Shown here one piece after another: positions 1-7,096 of a stretch of 47,674 nt of DNA; the first letter of the stretch is position 1; each line of letters begins with the position of its first letter. The stretch is taken from assembly GCF_005844425.1 (NCBI RefSeq), contig NZ_SPHL01000012.1, forward strand, positions 1-47,674, given 5' to 3'. The notes beneath the pieces are model-generated. The model saw nothing but the letters and a program-made list of their open reading frames with translations, had not been told where the DNA came from and did not search any database. The DNA comes from Anaerofustis stercorihominis (GTDB lineage Bacteria > Bacillota > Clostridia > Eubacteriales > Anaerofustaceae). A program made the translations under genes and the position numbers.

Positions 1-48
1 CTAGAGTACTTGTCTGGAGACGGACTGGGAGGGTAGGTAGTCGCGGGG
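1..48 (+). rRNA. rrf: 5S ribosomal RNA, 3' end only
   Basis: The first ~48 bases match the conserved 3' third of clostridial 5S rRNA: a GTACTTG segment, then GGAGAC, CTGGGAGGGTAGG and a closing GTCGC stretch, followed at once by a run of eight T. The 5' part lies outside the window, so an rRNA operon probably ends here. The exact 3' end is set by analogy, because the pairing 5' strand is missing. Confidence 0.8.
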
Positions 49-64
49 TTTTTTTTATTCCTTT

Positions 65-90
65 GAACCTATGAACTAGGTTCTTTTTTT
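65..90 (+). terminator. rRNA operon terminator
   Basis: A 6-bp stem (GAACCT / AGGTTC) with a 7-nt loop is followed by a run of seven T. It sits just after the 5S end and probably terminates the rRNA operon. About 190 AT-rich bases without a gene follow before the next promoter. Confidence 0.75.
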
Positions 91-231
91 ATTTCCTTGT
101 CTTGTATTATGTCTTTATCTGGTTGTATGTTACTTTACTTAAATAACTCTTGATATTTTTTATATGTTTTATTCTATTTGATTTGAATTTTTATATAATT
201 AAATAATATGTTTATATTTTTTTATATATTT

Positions 232-262
232 TTGATATATAAATAAATTTTTGTGTTATAAT
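232..262 (+). promoter_or_regulatory. Sigma-A promoter of the L,D-transpeptidase gene
   Basis: TTGATA at 232-237 and TATAAT at 257-262 are separated by 19 nt. The -10 is extended (TGTTATAAT), which would compensate for the long spacer. The gene starts about 45 nt downstream. Confidence 0.5.
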
Positions 263-306
263 AAGTCGAATATTCATTTAAAATGTCGATATTAAAGGGT
301 AAGTTA

Positions 307-1830
307 ATGAAATTTAAGAAGAAGTATTTATTAATTTTTATAGCAATTATTTTTATTTGTTTTTATTTTGTTTTTTCAAATTTTAAATATGAGTCAAATG
401 TTTTTCCAAATGGGATAAGCATAAATGGTGTTGATTGTTCCGGACTTACAGTAAACGAAGCAGAGAAAAAAATAACCAAAGAATGGAATAATAAAGAATT
501 TATTGTTAAATCATCAAATACTGCTTTTAAATTTGATGTTCCAAGAACTTGGTCGACAAAAGAAATATTATCCCCAAATGAACAAGTTACAAAGTTTATG
601 GAAGAAGAATTAATTTCATCTAAATCAAATGAACAAGTATTCGGTAAAATAAGCGATTTTGGTTTTACATATGATATAGAAGATGATTTAAATAATATAC
701 TAAATAAAAGTAAATTTGAATTTTTCTTAATAAAAATTGGTTTATTTAACGATAATATTAGAATTAATATGAGTATAAGTAAAACACCTGATGAGTTTAA
801 TAAAAAAATAAGTTCTCTTGATATTTATAATTTGTCAGGAAAAGTAACAAAAACAAAAAATGCTTATATAAACTTGGAGAGTGCTAACTTTGATATAGTA
901 AAAGAAGTTTATGGTAATAATATTGATAAAGAATTACTTACAAACGAAATAGTAAATTATATTTCAAGCGGTAAATTTTCCATGAACTTTATTCCTGAAG
1001 ACTTTTATGTTAAACCTGATATTTTATCTACAGATAAAGAGCTTTTAGAAAAGCAAAGTTATTTAAGAGAATTAGACATACCATCAATTACATATAAAAT
1101 GTACTGCGGAAATGTAGAAGTAAATAAAGTTGATATATTAAAAATGTATGGTATAAGCGAAGATAATTTATATGATGATTTTACTCTTGGTGAATTAAAA
1201 GTTGATGAAGAAAGTGTTAAAAATTTTGTTCATAAACTTGCTCAGAAATATGATACTGCTTGGTCTGATCATACTTTTAATTCCACAAAGCAAGGAAAAA
1301 TAACCGTAAGCGGTGGGGATTATGGTTACTTTATAGATGAAGATAAAGAAATAGAAAAATTAATATCTGAATTAAAGAATAAAAAAGATATAACAAGAGA
1401 ACCTAAATATTCTCAAGAGGGATATAAAAATGCTAACGACATTGGAGATAGTTATGTTGAAATTGATTTAACATATCAAACATTGTGGTTATATAAAGAT
1501 GGAAAACTTATTATTTCAATGCCGGTTGTAACAGGAAATATATATGCAGGATACGATACACCTCCTGGTGTTTATATATTAAAATACAAAACAATGCATG
1601 TTACTTTAAAAGGGCAAAACGCAGATGGAAGTGATTATGCTTCTCCTGTAACTTATTGGATGCCGTTTAACGGAGGTATCGGAATGCATGATGCTAACTG
1701 GAGAAGTACATTCGGTGGAGAAATATATAAAGGTGGAGGAAGTCATGGATGTGTAAACATGCCGCCAAGTAAAGCCGGAATTGTTTATGATAATATTGAG
1801 GCTGGATATCCAATTGTAGTTCATTATTAA
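307..1830 (+). CDS. L,D-transpeptidase (YkuD) with VanW/YoaR-type peptidoglycan-binding domains
   Basis: This is a membrane-anchored cell-wall enzyme that should form 3-3 cross-links or attach molecules to peptidoglycan stem peptides. An N-terminal basic stretch and one hydrophobic segment (about residues 5-25) anchor it. The middle resembles the PG_binding_4 repeats found before YkuD domains in Clostridia. The last ~125 residues are the YkuD catalytic domain, with His461 (GIGMHD) and nucleophile Cys482 in SHGCVNM. The ATG at 307 is chosen over one at 283 because AAAGGG lies about 8 nt before it, whereas 283 has no ribosome-binding site. The gene is monocistronic, between its own promoter and terminator. 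The catalytic assignment is firm; the natural acceptor is unknown. Confidence 0.9.
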   Translation: MKFKKKYLLIFIAIIFICFYFVFSNFKYESNVFPNGISINGVDCSGLTVNEAEKKITKEWNNKEFIVKSSNTAFKFDVPRTWSTKEILSPNEQVTKFMEEELISSKSNEQVFGKISDFGFTYDIEDDLNNILNKSKFEFFLIKIGLFNDNIRINMSISKTPDEFNKKISSLDIYNLSGKVTKTKNAYINLESANFDIVKEVYGNNIDKELLTNEIVNYISSGKFSMNFIPEDFYVKPDILSTDKELLEKQSYLRELDIPSITYKMYCGNVEVNKVDILKMYGISEDNLYDDFTLGELKVDEESVKNFVHKLAQKYDTAWSDHTFNSTKQGKITVSGGDYGYFIDEDKEIEKLISELKNKKDITREPKYSQEGYKNANDIGDSYVEIDLTYQTLWLYKDGKLIISMPVVTGNIYAGYDTPPGVYILKYKTMHVTLKGQNADGSDYASPVTYWMPFNGGIGMHDANWRSTFGGEIYKGGGSHGCVNMPPSKAGIVYDNIEAGYPIVVHY

Positions 1831-1836
1831 TTTTAA

Positions 1837-1865
1837 AAGAGGTATTTTAAAATACCTCTTTTTTT
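1837..1865 (+). terminator. Terminator after the L,D-transpeptidase gene
   Basis: A perfect 12-bp palindrome (arms AAGAGGTATTTT / AAAATACCTCTT, 1837-1860) is followed by a T run. Confidence 0.85.
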
Positions 1866-1924
1866 GTTATAAATAAAGTACAGTAATAAAAAATTGTTTT
1901 ATTAAAATAAAAAGGAAAAGAAAA

Positions 1925-2623
1925 ATGAATCGTACGGAAAAATTTATACAACTTTATACTAAACTTGAACAAATCGCAGTATTAGAATATGGATTTCCAA
2001 AGGATGGAAAAAGCATTACAAGATTAATGAATTTGAAATGTTATAAAGATATAAGAAGGGAACTTGCATATTGTAAGGAAATAAGAAATATTTTACAGCA
2101 TAATCCTAAAATAAATAATGAGTATGCTATTGAGCCAAATGAAGCAATTTTAGCCTTGTTAGAAAGTATTATAAAAAAAATAGAATCACCAAAAAAAGTT
2201 GTTGATTTTTATAAACCCATTGGTAAAATAATAAGTGCAAATATTGGTAATAATATAATGGAATATATGAGAAAAATGGAGCAAAACCAAATTAGTTATA
2301 TACCTATTCTTAATGATAAAGGCATTGTTAGAGGAGTATTTGGAGAAAGTACGGTTTTCCAATGTGTATTGGATGAAGGTATAAATGAAATAAATGAAAA
2401 TACAAAATTTTATCATATAAAGAAATATTTAAGTTTGGATAATACTATAACAGGTAGCTTTATTTTTACAAATGAAAATACGTTAATGATTGAATTGGAA
2501 GATATACTTTATAAAGCATATAAAAGTAATAAAAGAATAGGTATTATATTTATTACAAAAAACGGGAAAGAAAACGAAAGGCTTACAGGGTTAATTACTC
2601 CATATGACATAATAGGTAATTAA
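1925..2623 (+). CDS. CBS-domain protein of unknown function
   Basis: A 232-residue soluble protein with no signal peptide. Residues ~1-85 are an alpha-helical region of no recognised family, rich in charged residues. Residues ~95-232 look like a CBS-domain pair: 'NQISYIPILNDKGIVRGVFGES' style strands in the first half and 'RLTGLITPYDIIGN' at the end, a classic CBS terminus. CBS pairs usually bind adenine nucleotides, but no partner enzyme domain is fused here. The ATG follows an AAAGGAAAAG ribosome-binding site. Only 12 nt separate it from the TRIC-family gene, so the two are probably co-transcribed. Its ligand and target cannot be read from the sequence. Confidence 0.7.
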   Translation: MNRTEKFIQLYTKLEQIAVLEYGFPKDGKSITRLMNLKCYKDIRRELAYCKEIRNILQHNPKINNEYAIEPNEAILALLESIIKKIESPKKVVDFYKPIGKIISANIGNNIMEYMRKMEQNQISYIPILNDKGIVRGVFGESTVFQCVLDEGINEINENTKFYHIKKYLSLDNTITGSFIFTNENTLMIELEDILYKAYKSNKRIGIIFITKNGKENERLTGLITPYDIIGN

Positions 2624-2635
2624 TAGGAAAATGAG

Positions 2636-3289
2636 ATGGAATATACTTTTACTCAACAACTTATAAATATATGTGAAATTATAGGTATAATTGCATTTGC
2701 AATCTCTGGTGCAATGGTGGCTATTGAAAAGGATTTGGATATTTTTGGAGTAGTTGTTCTTGGGGTAACGACGGCTTTAGGTGGGGGAGTTATCAGAGAT
2801 TTAATACTTGCGATAAATCCACCTACAATGTTTATAAGCAGTAATTATGCTGCACTGGCTGCAATATCGTCGCTTGTAATATTTATTTTTTCATATTTCA
2901 ACTATAAATATATCCAAAAAAATAGAAAAGTATTTGAAAATGCTTTAAATTTTTTTGATAGTATAGGTTTAGGTGTGTTTGTTGTTCTTGGGGTAAACAC
3001 GGCAATGTATAGTGGATATAGTGATAATAATTTTCTTATTATGTTTATAGGTGTAATAACAGGTATAGGAGGAGGAATACTCAGAGATATAATGGTTAAA
3101 GATATTCCTTTTATTCTTAGAAAACGAATATATGCTCTTGCAGCGATACTGGGAGGCGGTGTGTATATTGTTCTATTAAAAAATGGAATTAATTCGAATT
3201 TTTCATTGATCATAGGTATATTTATTACAATTTTAATTAGAGTTTTATCAAAAAAATACGAATGGTCACTTCCAAGGGTAAAAAAATAA
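2636..3289 (+). CDS. TRIC/UPF0126 (YicG-like) membrane protein
   Basis: A 217-residue integral membrane protein with about seven hydrophobic segments and the internal duplication typical of the UPF0126 family. The glycine-rich motif appears twice, as TTALGGGVIRDL (near residue 45) and TGIGGGILRDIM (near residue 145). Bacterial members are related to trimeric intracellular cation channels, and some have been reported as glycine transporters, so the substrate is not certain. The length is normal for the family. The gene directly follows the CBS-domain gene, with a weak GGAAAATGAG ribosome-binding site in the 12-nt gap, and ends in a shared bidirectional terminator. Confidence 0.85.
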   Translation: MEYTFTQQLINICEIIGIIAFAISGAMVAIEKDLDIFGVVVLGVTTALGGGVIRDLILAINPPTMFISSNYAALAAISSLVIFIFSYFNYKYIQKNRKVFENALNFFDSIGLGVFVVLGVNTAMYSGYSDNNFLIMFIGVITGIGGGILRDIMVKDIPFILRKRIYALAAILGGGVYIVLLKNGINSNFSLIIGIFITILIRVLSKKYEWSLPRVKK

Positions 3290-3317
3290 AAGGTAAGAAA
3301 TTAATCTTACCTTTTTT
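3289..3317. terminator. Bidirectional terminator between convergent genes
   Basis: Arms AAAGGTAAGA (3289-3298) and TCTTACCTTT (3305-3314) enclose a 6-nt loop. T runs follow on the plus strand and A runs precede, so the hairpin can end both the TRIC-family gene and the minus-strand lipoprotein gene. Confidence 0.8.
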
Positions 3318-3783
3318 ATTTTTGTTCAACAATTTCAAATCCTTGACTTTCAAATTGTTTTATAGTTTTTTCTAAAGATATTTTACTAACATTACTTCCA
3401 TTAGTTATAAAAATATTTGCATTAGCTAGTTGTTTCATATTATCTTTTGTAAATGTAACTTCTATAGTTTCATATACTACTTTATTTTCTTCTTTTATGT
3501 CATAGGTTAGCCCTTCAATTGATTCAAATTGTTTTTTTAATATATCATTTTGATTATATAAACTTTCTATTTGCTTATCTGAATAATTAGAAATATCTAT
3601 TGATGTTACTTGTTTGATTTTGTCTATTGTATCCCCCTTTGCATGTAAAGTTGCTTGTATTTCTACTCCAGCGGCATAATCACATTTTAATATTACCGTT
3701 TGTTCTTTTCCTCCGCAGCCTGTTAAAGAAAATAAAGATAAAATCAATGTACATACAAGAATAGCTTTAAATATTTTTTTCAT
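3316..3783 (-). CDS. DUF1307/YehR-type lipoprotein
   Basis: A 155-residue secreted lipoprotein. The signal peptide is followed by the lipobox LTGC (Cys23), so the mature protein is lipid-anchored to the outer face of the membrane. The mature part contains the DUF1307-like pattern of an early 'LKCDYAAGVE' strand, a segment about the direction of change ('GDTIDKIKQVT') and a central helix, as in YehR-like lipoproteins. No enzymatic motif is visible and the family's function is unknown. The start is supported by GGAGGG 8 nt upstream. It has its own promoter, divergent from the GntR-ABC operon. Confidence 0.75.
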   Translation of the reverse strand: MKKIFKAILVCTLILSLFSLTGCGGKEQTVILKCDYAAGVEIQATLHAKGDTIDKIKQVTSIDISNYSDKQIESLYNQNDILKKQFESIEGLTYDIKEENKVVYETIEVTFTKDNMKQLANANIFITNGSNVSKISLEKTIKQFESQGFEIVEQK

Positions 3784-3813
3784 AATTTCCCTCCGTAATA
3801 TTTTGTTAAATTA

Positions 3814-3842
3814 ATAATACAATACTTGTAAACGTTTTGCAA
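3814..3842 (-). promoter_or_regulatory. Promoter of the lipoprotein gene, with cre-like sequence
   Basis: On the minus strand, TTGCAA (3837-3842) and TATTAT (3814-3819) are spaced by 17 nt. The plus-strand sequence TGTAAACGTTTTGC (3827-3840) inside it resembles a CcpA cre site, with a good left half and a poor right half. Confidence 0.5.
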
Positions 3843-3861
3843 TAAAAATATTATTTATTTA

Positions 3862-3890
3862 TTGACAAAACTGATTATACTGTATATACT
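3862..3890 (+). promoter_or_regulatory. Promoter of the GntR-ABC operon
   Basis: TTGACA at 3862-3867 and TATACT at 3885-3890 have the ideal 17-nt spacing. The -10 lies inside the inverted repeat listed next, which implies repression by occlusion. Confidence 0.75.
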
Positions 3891-3902
3891 GTATATATAC
3901 AG
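3880..3902. promoter_or_regulatory. Operator-like inverted repeat for the YtrA-type regulator
   Basis: CTGTATATA (3880-3888) and its exact reverse complement TATATACAG (3894-3902) are separated by 5 nt and overlap the -10 and start region. The first gene of the operon is a GntR/YtrA repressor, so autorepression is the simple reading. Confidence 0.65.
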
Positions 3903-3925
3903 AAAACAAAGAAAGGATGAATGCT

Positions 3926-4312
3926 TTGGATATAATTATAAGTAATATAGACGATAAACCAATATATGAGCAAATATACATACAAATAAAAAATATGATT
4001 GTATCCGGTAAATTAAAAGAAGGTGATTCTCTTCCTTCTATAAGAAATTTAGCAAAAGATTTAAGAATAAGTGTCATAACCACCAAAAGAGCTTATGAAG
4101 AACTGGAAAAAGATGGATACATTTATACGGTTAAGGCAAAAGGTTCATTTGTAAATGAAAAGAACATAAAACTAATTAAAGAAGAAAACCTAAAAAAGAT
4201 TGAATTTCATATTAAAGAGATATTGGATTTGGCAAAAATAAATGAATTAAAAATAGAAGACATTTACGAGATGTTTGATATTATTTTGGAGGAGAATGAT
4301 GAACGCAATTGA
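3926..4312 (+). CDS. GntR-family (YtrA subfamily) repressor
   Basis: A small GntR regulator (about 128 residues from the chosen start) with a winged-helix domain ('YEQIYIQIKNMIVSGKLKEGD', 'LPSIRNLAKDLRISVITTKRAYEELEKDGYI') and only a short helical C-terminal dimerisation tail. That is the YtrA architecture that controls ABC-2 type transporters. An ATG at 3917 opens the same frame but directly abuts AAAGG (3912-3916). The TTG at 3926 has ideal spacing of about 9 nt and is preferred. The gene overlaps the ATPase gene by 14 nt, so they are translationally coupled. The effector is unknown; relatives respond to cell-envelope stress or antibiotics. Confidence 0.85.
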   Translation: MDIIISNIDDKPIYEQIYIQIKNMIVSGKLKEGDSLPSIRNLAKDLRISVITTKRAYEELEKDGYIYTVKAKGSFVNEKNIKLIKEENLKKIEFHIKEILDLAKINELKIEDIYEMFDIILEENDERN

Positions 4313-5141
4313 AGTAAAAAATTTGACAAAAAGGTATAGTGATTTTACTCTTGATAAAATAAGTTTTACACTTCCAATGGGATGTATAATGGGGCTTATC
4401 GGAGAAAACGGAGCCGGGAAAAGTACGACAATAAAATTACTTCTTGATGCAATTACAAGAGATGATGGAGAAATATTTATTTTAGGTAAGAATAATAAAG
4501 ATAATTTTAAAGCAACCAAAGAAGATATTGGCGTTGTTCTTGATGAAGCTCACTTTCCTGAAAGTATTAACCCAAAACAGGTTAATTCCATTATGAAAAA
4601 CACATATAAAAATTGGGATGAAAATACATTTTTTAATTATATGAAACAGTTTGAGTTGCCTTTAAAGAAATCTTTTAAAGATTTTTCAAGGGGAATGAGA
4701 ATGAAACTTATGATTGCTGTTGCATTGAGTCATGATGCAAAATTACTTATTTTAGACGAAGCAACAAGTGGTCTTGATCCAATAGTAAGGGATGAAATTT
4801 TAGAGCTGTTTTATGAATTTACAAGAGAGGAAGACCACTCAATTTTAATTTCTTCACATATTGTTTCTGACCTTGAAAAGCTTTGTGATTATATAGCTTT
4901 TATTCATAAAGGTAAAATGTTATTTGTAGAGGAAAAAGATGTGCTTCTTGATAATTACAGAATATTAAAATGTTCAAAAGATGATTTTGAAAATGTTGAT
5001 TCAGACTGTATTGTTGGACTAAGGAAATCTCCTTATGGAGTAGAAGCTTTGGTTTTAAAAGAAAAAATTAATCCTGTGTTTAATTTAGAAAAACCAACCA
5101 TTGAAGATATTATTGTTTTTATGGCAAAGGAGGGAAAATAA
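4299..5141 (+). CDS. ABC transporter ATP-binding protein
   Basis: The ATPase of an ABC-2 type exporter, about 280 residues. Visible motifs in order are Walker A GENGAGKST, the degenerate signature FSRGMRMKL, Walker B LLILDEATSGLDP and the H-loop SSH. A ~70-residue C-terminal tail follows, as in YtrB/BcrA-like ATPases. GGAGGAG at 4288-4294 lies 4-6 nt before the ATG at 4299, which is preferred over upstream in-frame ATGs at 4275 and 4296. The gene overlaps the repressor gene upstream and is followed 1 nt later by its membrane partner. The substrate is unknown; association with a YtrA-type repressor suggests an envelope or antimicrobial-peptide role, which is inference. Confidence 0.9.
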   Translation: MNAIEVKNLTKRYSDFTLDKISFTLPMGCIMGLIGENGAGKSTTIKLLLDAITRDDGEIFILGKNNKDNFKATKEDIGVVLDEAHFPESINPKQVNSIMKNTYKNWDENTFFNYMKQFELPLKKSFKDFSRGMRMKLMIAVALSHDAKLLILDEATSGLDPIVRDEILELFYEFTREEDHSILISSHIVSDLEKLCDYIAFIHKGKMLFVEEKDVLLDNYRILKCSKDDFENVDSDCIVGLRKSPYGVEALVLKEKINPVFNLEKPTIEDIIVFMAKEGK

Positions 5142-5142
5142 G

Positions 5143-5775
5143 ATGAAAGGTTTACTTTTAAAAGATATGTATGAACTTATAAAGCAATGTAAATTTATTT
5201 TACTTTTTTGTGTAGTATATGTTTTTTTATCTTATACAGAAAGCGGATATTTTTTCTTAGCTTTTTCAATAATATTTTTCTCTCTTCTTCCAACTACAAT
5301 TATGGCATTGGATGAAAGAAGTAAGTGGGAAAGCTATGCGATAACAATGCCTTATACAAGAAAAGAGATGGTATTAAGTAAATATATATTATCATTAGGC
5401 GGTGTAATATTTATGTCTGTTTTATATGAATTTGTAAATATTATTATTTATTTTATAAATTCAAGTTATGCAATGAGTATTGTAGATTCTTTTAATATTA
5501 TACTTCCATTTTGTCTTATGGCGATAATAATAAGTTCAATTAATCTACCTATTAATTTTAAATTTGGTGCTGAAAAGGGAAGACTTGGAACGATTTTGAT
5601 TTGTGTTATTATTGGTGTAATTGGTGGAGGACTTTTTTCTCAGTCATCAGGCAGTGTTGAATTAATAAATTATTTTATGAATATACCTTCTTTTGTGTAT
5701 TTAGTTTTAATCGCTCTTTTATGGATAGTATCATATTTTGTTTCGGTTAAAATATATGAAAAGAGAGCTTTATAA
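5143..5775 (+). CDS. ABC-2 type membrane permease
   Basis: A 210-residue integral membrane protein with six hydrophobic segments and the family N-terminus 'GLLLKDMYELIKQ'. The sequence 'DERSKWESYAITMPYTRKEMVLSKY' after the second membrane segment is characteristic of ABC-2 permeases coupled to YtrB-like ATPases. The ATG at 5143 has AAGGAGG 9 nt upstream, inside the end of the ATPase gene. It should dimerise to form the transport path for the ATPase encoded just before it. A strong terminator overlaps its stop codon, closing a three-gene operon. Confidence 0.85.
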   Translation: MKGLLLKDMYELIKQCKFILLFCVVYVFLSYTESGYFFLAFSIIFFSLLPTTIMALDERSKWESYAITMPYTRKEMVLSKYILSLGGVIFMSVLYEFVNIIIYFINSSYAMSIVDSFNIILPFCLMAIIISSINLPINFKFGAEKGRLGTILICVIIGVIGGGLFSQSSGSVELINYFMNIPSFVYLVLIALLWIVSYFVSVKIYEKRAL

Positions 5776-5802
5776 GAGATACTTTGGGGTATCTCTTTTT
5801 TT
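5774..5802 (+). terminator. Terminator of the GntR-ABC operon
   Basis: Stem AAGAGATAC (5774-5782) / GTATCTCTT (5789-5797) with a 6-nt loop is followed by a T run. Confidence 0.85.
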
Positions 5803-5842
5803 AATTTAATTAATTTTATGTTATAAATTTATGTGAGAAGAA

Positions 5843-5851
5843 TGATATAAT
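5843..5851 (+). promoter_or_regulatory. Extended -10 promoter of the DUF1697 gene
   Basis: TGATATAAT is an extended -10 without a convincing -35. It lies 31 nt before the start codon. Confidence 0.55.
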
Positions 5852-5882
5852 TTTTATTAATTAAAAATAGGAGATTTATTAT

Positions 5883-6422
5883 ATGAAAAAATATATTGCC
5901 TTATTAAGAGGTGTTAATGTAAGCGGAAAAAATAAAGTGCCAATGGCAATGTTAAGAAAATATTTTGAAGAAATTGGTTTTGAAGACGTAAAAACTTATT
6001 TGAATAGTGGTAATGTGATTTTTACAAGTAATGAAGATAGCACAAAAAAAGTTAGCGAACAAATTGAGGTAATGATTAAAAATCAATTTAATTTGGATAT
6101 TCCTGTTTTAGTTTTATCAAAAGAAGATCTTGTTGATATTTTACAAAATGTACCTGAATGGTGGGGGAATGATAATAAAGAGATTTATGATAATTTAATT
6201 TTTATTATTCCACCTATGACTTTTGATGATGTTTATGAAAAGATTGGACAGCCTAAGAGAGGATTAGAAAAAATTCAAAATTATAAAAATGTTATTTTTT
6301 GGTCTTTTGTTCGTAAAGATTATCAAAAGACAAACTGGTGGTCTAAAACAGCAAGTGGAGATATTAGCAAAAAACTAACTATAAGGACAGCAAATACTGT
6401 TAGAAAAATTGTTGGTATTTAA
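5883..6422 (+). CDS. DUF1697 family protein
   Basis: A 179-residue cytoplasmic protein of normal length for DUF1697. The family signatures are the N-terminal 'YIALLRGVNVSGKNKVPMA', the central 'LNSGNVIFTS', and the basic C-terminus with 'NWWSKTASGD' and 'LTIRTANTVRKI'. The family is widespread in Firmicutes and Actinobacteria but has no established function. The ATG follows TAGGAG at a normal distance. It is monocistronic. Identification is firm, function unknown. Confidence 0.85.
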   Translation: MKKYIALLRGVNVSGKNKVPMAMLRKYFEEIGFEDVKTYLNSGNVIFTSNEDSTKKVSEQIEVMIKNQFNLDIPVLVLSKEDLVDILQNVPEWWGNDNKEIYDNLIFIIPPMTFDDVYEKIGQPKRGLEKIQNYKNVIFWSFVRKDYQKTNWWSKTASGDISKKLTIRTANTVRKIVGI

Positions 6423-7096
6423 TATGTTTAATTAAGAAATATAGATAACATATTTTATATAAGTTCATTAAATTTATTAGTATTCCAATATATTTCTTCT
6501 ATTTCACTATAAAAATGTATTTATATAAAAAAATTAAAAATAATCAAATAATTTTATATTAATTGTGAGAGTTTACTAAATTTTATGATATATAACTTTT
6601 CTTATTCAAGTTTTTCTTATTCAAATTTTTATTATTTTAACTAAAAATACAAATAAAATTCAATTATATATCCCCCATTTTTCATCAAAAACGGGTGTAC
6701 TCAAGAAAAAATAATTATGCTAAAATATATTTAATAGTAACTTATGAAAAAGTACAAAAAAGAATGTTTAAATATATCTTATCTTTTATTGATTTTAAGG
6801 AGAAAAGTTTGCTGTCAATTTTTAAATAGATTTTAGGAATAATAATTGACTCCAATAAACGAACAATAAGCGACAAACATTAATGATTTACGTTAAACAT
6901 TTGTCGTTATTATGAAAATATGATAATAACGTCTATTTTATAAAAAGTCTGTAATTAAAAAAATATTTTATAATCATGTAAAGTATGCTTTTAACCGTGG
7001 CTTTATAAAATAAACTATTTATAATGTAAATGTTAATGTAAATGTTTTAATAACATAAAAAATAAATAGTTAAATAAAGAAGGGGGGCTGTTTTAA
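6423..7096. other. 674-bp gene-free region with nested inverted repeats
   Basis: I see no ORF with a ribosome-binding site here. The notable structure is at 6871-6931: CGACAAA (6871-6877) pairs with TTTGTCG (6900-6906), and CGTTATTAT (6905-6913) pairs with ATAATAACG (6923-6931). The two hairpins share their middle segment and could exclude each other. Near 7021-7045 a short direct repeat of ATGTAAATGTT occurs. The region is even more AT-rich than its surroundings and leads into the large surface-protein gene. Confidence 0.5.

Noticed and set aside
6423-7096. Known riboswitch or small gene in the long gap
   Set aside because: No ORF with a ribosome-binding site and no recognisable riboswitch core (for example no c-di-GMP, SAM or lysine motifs). 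Only inverted repeats remain.
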